64,000 nucleotides of DNA from JAUSNA01 sp964511965 (GTDB lineage: Bacteria; Patescibacteriota; Microgenomatia; Levybacterales; GWA1-39-11). Of the stretch, positions 49,468-58,257 are shown in pieces (the first letter of the stretch is position 1; each line of letters opens with the position of its first letter). Location: the NCBI GenBank assembly GCA_964511965.1, contig CAZEGF010000022.1:62001-126000 (forward strand), written 5' to 3'. The translations under genes were made by a program, and so were the position numbers. The notes beneath the pieces are model-generated. The model worked only from the letters and a program-made list of their open reading frames with translations. It made no database searches and had not been told where the DNA came from.

Positions 49468-50568
49468 ATGGAAAAAAACAATAGACCTTCAAGGGTCCCA
49501 GAAAAGCGCGTAAATAATCGCGAGCAAATCAAAAGACAACAAAGGCAAATTGCTCAAAACAGGCAAACAATAATGAATCGTGCATTTATTGCTGGAGGTG
49601 CAGCGCTTGCTGCTTTTGGAATTGCCGGCGGAGCGTATCTTGCATCGGGACAAGATTCTGATGGATTCTCACAAGTGTCTGAGTCGAGTCAAAGCATAGA
49701 TTTTGCGGAACAATTGCCTATAACTGATGTTACTCAAGCAGAAATATTGAATCAAGCTGAAGAAGTATTTGGTCAATATGAAAATCTTTTTGGTGTTGAA
49801 CTAAATAAAGAAGAAATTAGGTCATCAATATCTTTGGTTCCAAATGTTAGTAAAATGACACCTGAAGAATATGCTAAATATTGTTATCCACAAGAAAATT
49901 GTAGTGGATTCATGGCAACAACTATGGATGATAGACAAATTTTTATTTTTAAAGATGCATTTGATGGATCGTTAAAGGGACTTAGAAATTCAAAGAAAAA
50001 CCAAACAATTAAGGAGGATTTGATCAGGGACACTGTTGCACACGAAATAACACATTTTATTGCAAAAAAGGTACCTATTTCAGATGAGTTATTTGCATTG
50101 ACAATAAAATATTTGGGTAACAGTAATGTAGGTGTAGATCCTTCAAAACTTCGAAAAAGAAATGTGAATGGAGCAATTATTGAATTAGGAATAGAAGGCG
50201 ACACAACATATGTGCAATATTTTAGAGGCGTTGAAGAGGCAGAATCAATAGTTATTGCTCAATATTTAGTGCAACATCAAGAAAGGCCAAGCGTATTACC
50301 ATACGATAATCCAAGTTTTAATGACTATTATCCCGTTGAAACGACCATGTTAAATCAGCTCCTAAGAAAATTTGATGGAGGAATGGCTGATGGTATTATT
50401 CAAATAGCACAACTTAGACCGAAAGAAAATGGTCGTGAAGAAATCTGTAAATTAATAGGTAGACAACTTGGAGCTGATGAACAATCTGCTATGGAATATG
50501 GATTTCAGGTGTTAGTGGCAATTAACACTAAAAATTACGATAAATTCAAACAATTGGTAGGTAACTAA
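49468..50568 (+). CDS. Anchored protein with HExxH zincin motif
   Basis: A 366-residue protein. A basic Gln/Arg-rich N-terminus and one membrane helix (about 38-57) precede an extracytoplasmic domain. RDTVAHEITHFIAKK (about residues 188-202) carries the HExxH zinc-protease signature, with a possible third ligand not located. No family is recognised. The very strong promoter suggests high expression. It ends 1 nt before the convergent gyrA stop. Confidence 0.62.
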   Translation: MEKNNRPSRVPEKRVNNREQIKRQQRQIAQNRQTIMNRAFIAGGAALAAFGIAGGAYLASGQDSDGFSQVSESSQSIDFAEQLPITDVTQAEILNQAEEVFGQYENLFGVELNKEEIRSSISLVPNVSKMTPEEYAKYCYPQENCSGFMATTMDDRQIFIFKDAFDGSLKGLRNSKKNQTIKEDLIRDTVAHEITHFIAKKVPISDELFALTIKYLGNSNVGVDPSKLRKRNVNGAIIELGIEGDTTYVQYFRGVEEAESIVIAQYLVQHQERPSVLPYDNPSFNDYYPVETTMLNQLLRKFDGGMADGIIQIAQLRPKENGREEICKLIGRQLGADEQSAMEYGFQVLVAINTKNYDKFKQLVGN

Positions 50569-53148
50569 TTACTCTTCTTCTCCTTCTTCTTCAGTTACCA
50601 TGACAGCAGATCCTACCTTTTCAGTCTTATCGGTAAAGCGCATGAGAATTACTCCTTGAGCGTTTCTTGAAAGAACCGGCACTGATTTTAATGGAATTCT
50701 TACAACCTGCCCTTTTTTGGAGGTGATAATTACTTGAGCTGAATGCTGAGGAACAACTGAAGAGAATATAAGATCGCCAGTTTTTGGTGTAAGATTTGCG
50801 ATTTTTACTCCCTGCCCTCCCCTATTCTGGTTTCTAACTGCTGACACCTTTGTTCTTTTTCCAAGTCCATTTTCAGCTACAACGAGAAGTTCTGCATCCC
50901 TGTCCCCCCCATTAACCAAATCCATTGACACAACTTCATCGTCCACACCAATTTTAATTCCACGTACTCCTTGTGATGAACGACCTGTTTCTCTTACCTG
51001 TTCTTCTTTAAAGGAGATAATCTTACCTTTCTTTGTAACAAGAACAACGTCATCCGTTCCTGAAGAAAGTCTAACCCAAGTCAATTGGTCACTTGGGTCT
51101 AACTTTATAGCAATAATTCCATTACGTCTTATATTCCCGAAGTCATCAATTGAAGTCTTTTTAACAGTACCTTTTTTGGTTGCCAAGAATACAAATTTAC
51201 CACCCATCGTCTTTTTTGGTGAGTATGTAAGAATACTCTCTATCTTTTCACCTGATGAAATATCAATAACGTTAACAATAGCTTGCCCCTTTGCAATTCT
51301 TGATCCTTCAGCAATTTCAAAAACTCGGGTTGCATAGACTTTTCCAAGATTTGTAAAGAACAGTATATGGTCATGAGTTTCTGCAAAGAGGATATGCTCA
51401 ATGTTATCCTCATCTTTTGTTTTCATTCCCATGACACCCTTTCCTCCTCGGGCCTGAGTTTTAAATGATGTAACAGATTGACGCTTTATATAACCTGTTT
51501 CAGTGATTGTTATTACTGTCTGTTCATTTTGAATAAGGTCTTCTTCTGAGAATTCATCAACTTTAGACTTATAAACTTTTGTGCGTCTGGCGTCTTGATA
51601 TTTTTCTTTGATAGCAACCAATTCGTCTCGTACTACCTTTAAGAGTTTTAATGGATCGGCAAGTAACCCTTCCAAATAATCAATAAGTGCTTTTATTTCT
51701 TTCCATTCCGCTTCTAATTTCTCAACTTCAAGTGCCGAAAGACGTCTCAATTGCATATCCAAAATTGCAGTTGCTTGGATCTCTGAAAGCTTGAACCTGG
51801 CCATCAATTTTTCGCGTGCATCCTCGGTGTTTTTGGATTTTTTGATAATGTCCACTACTTCATCAATATTGTTAACAGCGATAATAAGACCGTCTAAAAT
51901 ATGAATTCTTGCCTTTGCTTGCGCAAGCTCAAATTCAGATCTTTTTGTAATAACCGAAAATCTATGCTTAATGTATTCATCAAGCATGATCTTAAGATTT
52001 ACTGTCTTTGGAATTCCATCAACTAAAGCAACACAGTTGGCGGGGAAAGATGTTTGAAGCGCCGTTAATTTGAATAAGTTGTTGAGAACTCTTTTTGGAG
52101 TAGTGTCACGTTTGAGTTCTACTACAACTCTTATTCCACTTCTATCGGATTCATCTCGAAGGTCGGTTATTCCCTCTAACTTTTTAAGCTTTGCAAGTTC
52201 TGCAATCTTTGCAACTAAAGACGCTTTGTTAACCTGATATGGAATTTCAGTAATGATAATTGCACTTTTGCCCTGCCCAATATCTTCTATACTTGCAATC
52301 CCGCGAATAAGAATTCTTCCACGTCCGGTTCTATATACATTTTTAATTTCATTGATATCAAAAATTGCTCCTCCTGTTGGGAAATCCGGACCTTTTATGT
52401 ATTCCAAAAGTTCGTCTATCTCAACATTTGATGAAAGTCTTGAGAGTTTTGATTCTAACGTTTCTGTTAGTGCCTGTTGCTTCTCTTTTTCTTGGTCTGT
52501 GTCACTTTCGGAAGCATTTTTGACAACATTATCTTTTTTAGTGTCATAAGTAGTCTTATCAATTGTGTGAACCACTGCGTCAATAACTTCACCTAAATTG
52601 TGTGGCGGAATTTTGGTTGCCATTCCAACTGCAATTCCTTCACTACCCATTAGAAGTAGATTTGGTAATTTTGAAGGCAAATATAATGGTTCTTTTAAAG
52701 TTCCATCGAAATTGTCCCCAAATGCGACAGTATCCTTATCGATGTCAAAAAGCATCTCCATGGCCAAAGGAGTTAACTTTGCCTCCGTATACCTCATGGC
52801 AGCTGCACTATCCCCGTCCATGGATCCAAAGTTACCCTGCCCATCAACTAACGGATAGCGCATGCTAAAGTCTTGCGCGAGACGAACGAGCGAATCATAA
52901 ATTGCCATATCTCCATGTGGATGATATTTACCCATGGTTTCTCCAACTATCTTGGCACTCTTTGCGTATTTTGCCTGAGGTGTGAGGTTCATCTCAGACA
53001 TCGCAAAAAGAACGCGTCTATGAACCGGTTTTAAACCATCTTTAATATCGGGAAGCGCACGGCTGACGATTACGCTCATCGCGTAGTCAAGATAGGCCTT
53101 TTTAGCCTCTGTAGAGATATCAATTTGTTCTAGTTTTCCAATATCCAT
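50569..53148 (-). CDS. gyrA: DNA gyrase subunit A
   Basis: An 859-residue subunit that cuts and reseals DNA. Catalytic Tyr120 is in AAAMRYTEA. The GyrA box QARGGKG opens the C-terminal pinwheel that wraps DNA. HPHGDMAIYD puts Met at the position of E. coli Ser83, the main quinolone-contact residue. An acidic/Lys-rich insert of about 40 residues (around 206-250) precedes LEYIKGPDFPTGG. gyrB lies 0.65 kb upstream, with ppa between. Confidence 0.96.
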   Translation of the reverse strand: MDIGKLEQIDISTEAKKAYLDYAMSVIVSRALPDIKDGLKPVHRRVLFAMSEMNLTPQAKYAKSAKIVGETMGKYHPHGDMAIYDSLVRLAQDFSMRYPLVDGQGNFGSMDGDSAAAMRYTEAKLTPLAMEMLFDIDKDTVAFGDNFDGTLKEPLYLPSKLPNLLLMGSEGIAVGMATKIPPHNLGEVIDAVVHTIDKTTYDTKKDNVVKNASESDTDQEKEKQQALTETLESKLSRLSSNVEIDELLEYIKGPDFPTGGAIFDINEIKNVYRTGRGRILIRGIASIEDIGQGKSAIIITEIPYQVNKASLVAKIAELAKLKKLEGITDLRDESDRSGIRVVVELKRDTTPKRVLNNLFKLTALQTSFPANCVALVDGIPKTVNLKIMLDEYIKHRFSVITKRSEFELAQAKARIHILDGLIIAVNNIDEVVDIIKKSKNTEDAREKLMARFKLSEIQATAILDMQLRRLSALEVEKLEAEWKEIKALIDYLEGLLADPLKLLKVVRDELVAIKEKYQDARRTKVYKSKVDEFSEEDLIQNEQTVITITETGYIKRQSVTSFKTQARGGKGVMGMKTKDEDNIEHILFAETHDHILFFTNLGKVYATRVFEIAEGSRIAKGQAIVNVIDISSGEKIESILTYSPKKTMGGKFVFLATKKGTVKKTSIDDFGNIRRNGIIAIKLDPSDQLTWVRLSSGTDDVVLVTKKGKIISFKEEQVRETGRSSQGVRGIKIGVDDEVVSMDLVNGGDRDAELLVVAENGLGKRTKVSAVRNQNRGGQGVKIANLTPKTGDLIFSSVVPQHSAQVIITSKKGQVVRIPLKSVPVLSRNAQGVILMRFTDKTEKVGSAVMVTEEEGEEE

Positions 53149-53149
53149 A

Positions 53150-53222
53150 AGATAATAGTTAATGACTAATGATTAATGGCTAAGAGTTTTAATTTTATTA
53201 ACCATCAACCATTGATCATCAA
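53150..53222. repeat. Inverted word tract between gyrA and ppa
   Basis: TAATGACTAATGATTAATGG words face CCATCAACCATTGATCATCAATCATT words, whose order is the reverse complement, so the whole gap can fold into an imperfect hairpin. Confidence 0.7.
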
Positions 53223-53738
53223 TCATTTACTTGCGTTGGTTATACCATCAGTAATTTCTTTTAATGCGTCTTCGCGACCCTTCCAACCACTTACCTTTAC
53301 CCATTTACCAGGTTCGTTTTTCTTATAGTTTTCAAAAAAGTATTTGATTGATTCTGTAATTTCTGCTGGTAATTCGGAAATATCATTATACTTACCAAAT
53401 TCCGGATTTGCTTTTTCAGTTGGTACTGCAACTAGCTTTGCATCCATACCTTTTTCATCTTCAGTCTCAAGCATTCCAATTGGTTTTGCGACAATAACAA
53501 CTCCTGGGGCAAGAGCGTAAGGTGCAAGGACCAAAACATCAACTGGGTCCCCGTCGCCTGACAATGTATTTGGTATGAAGCCGTAGTTGGCTGGATATCC
53601 TTTATCAAAATAAAGAAATCTGTCAACAGTAACCATTTCTGTTTCTTTATCAAACTCGTATTTTACTTTGCTATCTAAAGGCACTTCAATTAGTACGTTT
53701 ACTAACTCTGGTGCTTTATCTCCTGTTGTTAATTTCAT
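53223..53738 (-). CDS. ppa: Inorganic pyrophosphatase (family I)
   Basis: A 171-residue soluble enzyme hydrolysing pyrophosphate. It has the VKYEFDKETEMV segment, NYGFIPNTLSGDGDPVDVLV with the metal-binding Asp cluster, KGMDAKLVAVP, and KWVKVSGW. GAGGGGGTG lies 11 nt before the ATG, one of the few clear SD-led genes outside the islands. Confidence 0.95.
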   Translation of the reverse strand: MKLTTGDKAPELVNVLIEVPLDSKVKYEFDKETEMVTVDRFLYFDKGYPANYGFIPNTLSGDGDPVDVLVLAPYALAPGVVIVAKPIGMLETEDEKGMDAKLVAVPTEKANPEFGKYNDISELPAEITESIKYFFENYKKNEPGKWVKVSGWKGREDALKEITDGITNASK

Positions 53739-53756
53739 AATTTAATTGTCACCCCC

Positions 53757-53800
53757 TCAAATTAGCAGCTAGAAGCTATTAGCTAGTAGCTTGTATGTAA
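53757..53800. repeat. TAGC-word tract between ppa and gyrB
   Basis: TAGCAGCTAGAAGCTATTAGCTAGTAGCTT is made of TAGC/GCTA words, like the tract inside dnaX at 1247-1303. Confidence 0.65.
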
Positions 53801-53802
53801 AC

Positions 53803-55755
53803 CTAAATATCAAGATTTGCTAGTTTTGCGTTCTCTTGTATGAAATGTTTTCTTGGTGGTACTTCTTCTCCCATAAGCATTGAAAATACCATATCTGAGT
53901 CTTCGGCATCCGCTACATTTACCTTTTTAAGGATTCTATTTTTTGGATTCATTGTAGTCTCCCATAATTGTTCTGGATTCATTTCTCCAAGACCTTTATA
54001 CCGTTGAATTGAGTAATTCTTGCCACCCCCGGCTTTTGTAATAGCATCTTTTTCATCATCAGAATACACATAATGCTCCTCTTTTGCATAGGAGAGTTTG
54101 TAAAGTGGAGGTTTTGCAACGTATAAATACCCATTTTCTATGATTGATTTAAGATGTCTGTAGAAAAAAGTTAATAACAGTGTTTCGATATGCTCTCCGT
54201 CAACGTCTGCATCAGTCATAATGATTATTCGGTGATAGCGGAGTTTATCAAGATTTGTACTATCCCCTATTCCCATCCCAAGAGCGATGATCATGTCCTT
54301 CAATGATTCAAACTCAACAATTTTATCTAACCTTGCTCGCTCTGTATTAAGTATTTTTCCACCAAGTGGTAGGATGGCCTGGAATTTGCGATCGCGTCCT
54401 TGCTTCGCAGACCCACCTGCTGAGTCTCCCTCAACGATATAAAGTTCTGATACTGCAGGGTTTTTTTCCTGACAATCTGCCAATTTTCCAGGTAGAGATC
54501 CGCCTTCAAAAGCACCTTTTCTCAAAATTGCGTCTTTTGCTGCGCGTGCTGCAAGACGGGCGCGGACAGCCAACTGTCCTTTTGCAACTATCGATTTACC
54601 ATCTGACGGGTTTTCCTCAAAGAATCGGTCAAGTCCTTCCTTAACAACAGAGTAAACGAGAGGCTGGATTTCAGAATTTCCAAGCTTTCCTTTCGTCTGT
54701 CCCTGGAACTGGATGTTGTTTTGTTCCATCCTTATTGCAATTACAGCTGTAAGGCCTTCAGATGTGTCCTCACCCGTTATTGATTCTTCACCGTCTTTAA
54801 TTGCTCCTGTTTTTTTACCGTAATCATTGATGCTTCGGGTTAAAGCAGTTCTAAATCCGGCAACATGAGTACCTCCATTGACAGTGTTAATTACATTTAC
54901 AAAACTTTCAACATTTTCAGATATCCCATCATTGTATTGAAGAGCAACTTCAACCAGAACGTCTTTAACTTCTTTTGAAAAATAGAACGGATTATGAATC
55001 GTTACCTTATTTTCATTTAATTTTTTTACTAATGCGGCAATACCACCCTCATAATACAAATGGGTTTCTTTTACTTTTTCCTCCCGCATGTCATACAAAT
55101 GAAAGTAAAGTTTGCTTACCAAAAATGCACGTTCACGGATGAGTTTCATAACAGTTGCACGCTCAAACTCTACAGTCTGAAATATAGTTCCATCAGGGTA
55201 AAAAGTGGCTGTGGTTCCTGTTTTTAGAGCAGCAACTCTTTTATCGGGGAATAGTTCACTAAGCTTAGATTCTTTTATGGGTAATTCAAGAAGTTTTGTT
55301 GTTGGAATTCCCACCTTATATTCCTGTCTATAGACTTTTCCGTCACGTCTTACCTCGACCCACATGTTGGTTGAGAGAGCGTTAACAACAGAGCTACCAA
55401 CTCCATGAAGTCCTCCTGACACTTTATATGCACCGCCACCGAATTTTCCTCCCGCATGAAGCTTGGTCATAACCATCTCAAGCCCGGATTTTTTGTATCC
55501 AGGAACTTCATCAACCGGAATACCACGACCATCGTCAATAACAGTTGCTGATCCATCTTTGTTGAGAAGAACCCAGACGTTTTTGGCATGACCGGCAAGA
55601 GACTCATCAACCGCATTATCAATAATTTCCCGGAGCGATTCATGAAGACCAATAACGTCAGTTGAGCCAATGTACATAGCCGGCCTTTTTCTAACCGGTT
55701 CTAGACCCTCAAGGACCTGAATATTCTGCGCTGTGTAGTCGTTATTATTTGCCAT
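53803..55755 (-). CDS. gyrB: DNA gyrase subunit B
   Basis: A 650-residue ATPase subunit. The GHKL ATP site includes EIIDNAVDESLAG, DDGRGIPV and GGLHGVGSSVVNAL. The Toprim domain has VEGDSAGGSAKQGRDR and DADVDGEHI. The C-terminal GyrA-contact region with QRYKGLGEMNPEQLWETTM is intact. The ATG at 55755 is preferred to a TTG three codons upstream. Confidence 0.96.
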   Translation of the reverse strand: MANNNDYTAQNIQVLEGLEPVRKRPAMYIGSTDVIGLHESLREIIDNAVDESLAGHAKNVWVLLNKDGSATVIDDGRGIPVDEVPGYKKSGLEMVMTKLHAGGKFGGGAYKVSGGLHGVGSSVVNALSTNMWVEVRRDGKVYRQEYKVGIPTTKLLELPIKESKLSELFPDKRVAALKTGTTATFYPDGTIFQTVEFERATVMKLIRERAFLVSKLYFHLYDMREEKVKETHLYYEGGIAALVKKLNENKVTIHNPFYFSKEVKDVLVEVALQYNDGISENVESFVNVINTVNGGTHVAGFRTALTRSINDYGKKTGAIKDGEESITGEDTSEGLTAVIAIRMEQNNIQFQGQTKGKLGNSEIQPLVYSVVKEGLDRFFEENPSDGKSIVAKGQLAVRARLAARAAKDAILRKGAFEGGSLPGKLADCQEKNPAVSELYIVEGDSAGGSAKQGRDRKFQAILPLGGKILNTERARLDKIVEFESLKDMIIALGMGIGDSTNLDKLRYHRIIIMTDADVDGEHIETLLLTFFYRHLKSIIENGYLYVAKPPLYKLSYAKEEHYVYSDDEKDAITKAGGGKNYSIQRYKGLGEMNPEQLWETTMNPKNRILKKVNVADAEDSDMVFSMLMGEEVPPRKHFIQENAKLANLDI

Positions 55756-55770
55756 TCTTAACAAAAAACT

Positions 55771-55799
55771 ATTGTATAGAAACGAATTAGATGTTGCAA
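55771..55799 (-). promoter_or_regulatory. gyrB promoter
   Basis: On the minus strand: TTGCAA (55799-55794), 17 nt, TACAAT (55776-55771). The leader would be about 8-9 nt and has no SD. Confidence 0.75.
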
Positions 55800-55907
55800 G
55801 GGAAGATTTTCAAACATTGAATATTAACAATAATAAATTCTCTTTCTGAATTCAAAAAAGTATACCAAATTGAAGGAAAAATAGCTAGTTTTATAGGAGA
55901 ATAAAAA

Positions 55908-57110
55908 TTATTGGATTTGAGATACCAATGAATAAATAGGAGTAATAACTGAAATTATAAGGAAAGCGACTGATACACCCAGAATAATTATAAGGATAGG
56001 TTCTATCGAAGTTGTAAGAGTTTTAACGCGAATATCCAAATCTCTTTCAAAATATTCACTAACTTTTAAGAGTGACTCATCAATTTTTCCAGTAGACTCC
56101 CCTACTTTTACCATTTGGATCATAAGAGGCGGAAAAATCATTTGATTTTGTAGTGCTACAGACAGCCCTGCCCCCTTTTCAACTAAAGCGCTTGTTCCTT
56201 TTAAAGCGCTTTTATAATACACATTTCCAGACACATCAGCTGCAATATTTAAAGCGCCTATAAGTGAAGCTCCGGAGTTAACTAAAAGTGAAATGGTTCT
56301 TGAAACTTCGCTTAAAATAGAAAGTTTTGCAATTTCACCAAATACCGGGGCTTTCAATTTTATTTTGTCTATTATTCTAATTCCGGTTACTGATTTTGAG
56401 AACCTTCGGTATCCAAAATATCCCCCAATTATAAAAAATATTGAGAATGGAAGAAGTGTTGTTGTGAGTTTTGATCCCGTAAGTACAATACGGGTCATGA
56501 TAGGCAATTGAAGGTCAAGACTTTCGTATAATGCACCCATTTGTGGGATAACAAATACATTCATCATGACAATAACAATTACTACTCCCGAGATAATTAT
56601 TCCCGGGTAAAAAAGCGCAGATTTTACCCGCTTGTGAACTTCTTCGGATTTTTCGAGATTATCTGCAAGACGTGCAAGAACTTTGTCTAAAATACCACCC
56701 TCCTCTGCCGATTTTATAAGTGCAATATATGTAGTAGAAAATACAGCCGGGTAGTTTGCCAACGCTTGTGATAATGGTTTTCCTTCAGACAAATTTGCAA
56801 TTAGATCATCAACAATCTTTTGCATCTGAGGTTTATTGTTCTGCTGTTTTAGAATATTTAAGCTTTCTATAACTGTTAAACCTGTCAAAATCATTGATGC
56901 AAGCTGTCGAGTAAAAAGAACGATGTCATTTCCCTTTACTCTTGAGAAATACCCTAAAATGCTAGCCTCTTTTTTTTCTAGGCTTTTTACTTCAAGAGGA
57001 GTTAATTCTTTTGATCTGAGGTAATCAATAACCTCTTTTTGATCATTTGCTTCAAGCTTACCTTTTTGTTTTACTCCTTGTTTGTCTGCTGCAACGAATG
57101 AATATTCCAT
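55908..57110 (-). CDS. pilC: Type IV pilus inner-membrane platform protein
   Basis: A 400-residue T2SSF-family protein that couples the PilB and PilT motors to the growing pilus. It has two T2SSF domains (about 65-190 and 270-390), each ending in membrane helices (GIIISGVVIVIVMMNVFVIP; PILIIILGVSVAFLIISVIT). The start is 3 nt after the pilT stop, so pilB-pilT-pilC are one operon. Confidence 0.94.
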   Translation of the reverse strand: MEYSFVAADKQGVKQKGKLEANDQKEVIDYLRSKELTPLEVKSLEKKEASILGYFSRVKGNDIVLFTRQLASMILTGLTVIESLNILKQQNNKPQMQKIVDDLIANLSEGKPLSQALANYPAVFSTTYIALIKSAEEGGILDKVLARLADNLEKSEEVHKRVKSALFYPGIIISGVVIVIVMMNVFVIPQMGALYESLDLQLPIMTRIVLTGSKLTTTLLPFSIFFIIGGYFGYRRFSKSVTGIRIIDKIKLKAPVFGEIAKLSILSEVSRTISLLVNSGASLIGALNIAADVSGNVYYKSALKGTSALVEKGAGLSVALQNQMIFPPLMIQMVKVGESTGKIDESLLKVSEYFERDLDIRVKTLTTSIEPILIIILGVSVAFLIISVITPIYSLVSQIQ

Positions 57111-57113
57111 AGT

Positions 57114-58181
57114 TTATCCCAACATGCGTGCCAAACTATCCGGTCTTAATGCATAAGCTTGTGCTGTATCAAGAGTTATGATCCCCTCTTTTGTAAGTTG
57201 TGCAAGGGCTGCTTCTAAAGAATTCATGCCTTCCTCAGACGATGTTTCTATTGTGGAATCAATAAGATGAGTTTTTCCTTCACGTATGTTTGCTCTGACA
57301 GCATTTGTAGCAAGAAGGACCTCTGTTGCTACAATTCTCTGACCATCAATGGTAGGAATTAGACGCTGAGAAACAACTGCTTCAAGCGTTGCTGCAAGTT
57401 GAATTTTTACCTGATTTTGTTGAGCCTCCGGAAATGAGTCGATTATTCTGTCAATTGTCTGTGCTGCAGAATTTGTATGCAGTGTTGATAGAACTAAATG
57501 ACCGGTTTCTGCAATTGTAATTGCACTTGCAATGCTTTCGGGGTCTCTCATCTCACCAACTATTACTACGTCAGGGTCTTCACGAAGCGCACTCTTAAGA
57601 CTTTCTCCCCATGTAAGCGTATCATGACCCAATTCGCGTTGGGAGATTATACTTCTCCCTTTTGGAAATACATATTCAATAGGATCTTCAACAGTTAGTA
57701 TATTTGCGGCTCTTGTCATGTTAATTTCGTTGACAATTGATGCAATAGTAGTTGTTTTCCCATGACCCGTAGGACCCGTTATAAGAACAAACCCTTGCTT
57801 TAATGTTGCTAACTTATGGCAGATCGGAGGCAGCTTTAATTCTTCTATAGTTTTAACTTTTGGTGGCAAAAGTCTAAAGGCAGCCGCTATCGAATTTCTC
57901 TGAAAGTAAATATTTACCCTAAATCTTCCTTTATCTCCAAAATTCCCACCCCCATATCCATATGAAAAATCAAGAGCACGATTCGTTACGAACATATCTT
58001 TTTGACCCGGTGTGAGAAGGGACATCACCATCTGTTCTAAGAGTTGTTCCGACAAAGGCGGTACAGTAGACAATTGCTGCAATGCTCCATTTATACGATA
58101 TACAGGAGGAACACCAACAAGCAGATGTAAATCTGATGCATTCGTTGAAATAGCCTTTTCTAGTAATTGATTTATATCCAT
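57114..58181 (-). CDS. pilT: Type IV pilus retraction ATPase
   Basis: A 355-residue hexameric ATPase powering pilus retraction. It has Walker A GPTGHGKTTT (Ser replaced by His), the Asp box ILTVEDPIEYVF, Walker B VVIVGEMRDPES, and the His box STLHTNSAAQTIDRIID. Its presence implies retractile pili, hence twitching, adhesion or DNA uptake. Confidence 0.94.
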   Translation of the reverse strand: MDINQLLEKAISTNASDLHLLVGVPPVYRINGALQQLSTVPPLSEQLLEQMVMSLLTPGQKDMFVTNRALDFSYGYGGGNFGDKGRFRVNIYFQRNSIAAAFRLLPPKVKTIEELKLPPICHKLATLKQGFVLITGPTGHGKTTTIASIVNEINMTRAANILTVEDPIEYVFPKGRSIISQRELGHDTLTWGESLKSALREDPDVVIVGEMRDPESIASAITIAETGHLVLSTLHTNSAAQTIDRIIDSFPEAQQNQVKIQLAATLEAVVSQRLIPTIDGQRIVATEVLLATNAVRANIREGKTHLIDSTIETSSEEGMNSLEAALAQLTKEGIITLDTAQAYALRPDSLARMLG

Positions 58182-58182
58182 A

Positions 58183-58257
58183 TTTATTGAGAAGCAAGTA
58201 TTAAGAAGTAAGTATTAAGGACCCCTTTATACTTTATTCTTTTTGCTTAATTCTTTC
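58183..58257. repeat. Inverted word tract between pilB and pilT
   Basis: GAAGCAAGTATTAAGAAGTA words face CTTTATTCTTTTTGCTTAAT words in inverse order, forming an imperfect hairpin. The words match those at 480-562 and 18533-18570. Confidence 0.7.
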
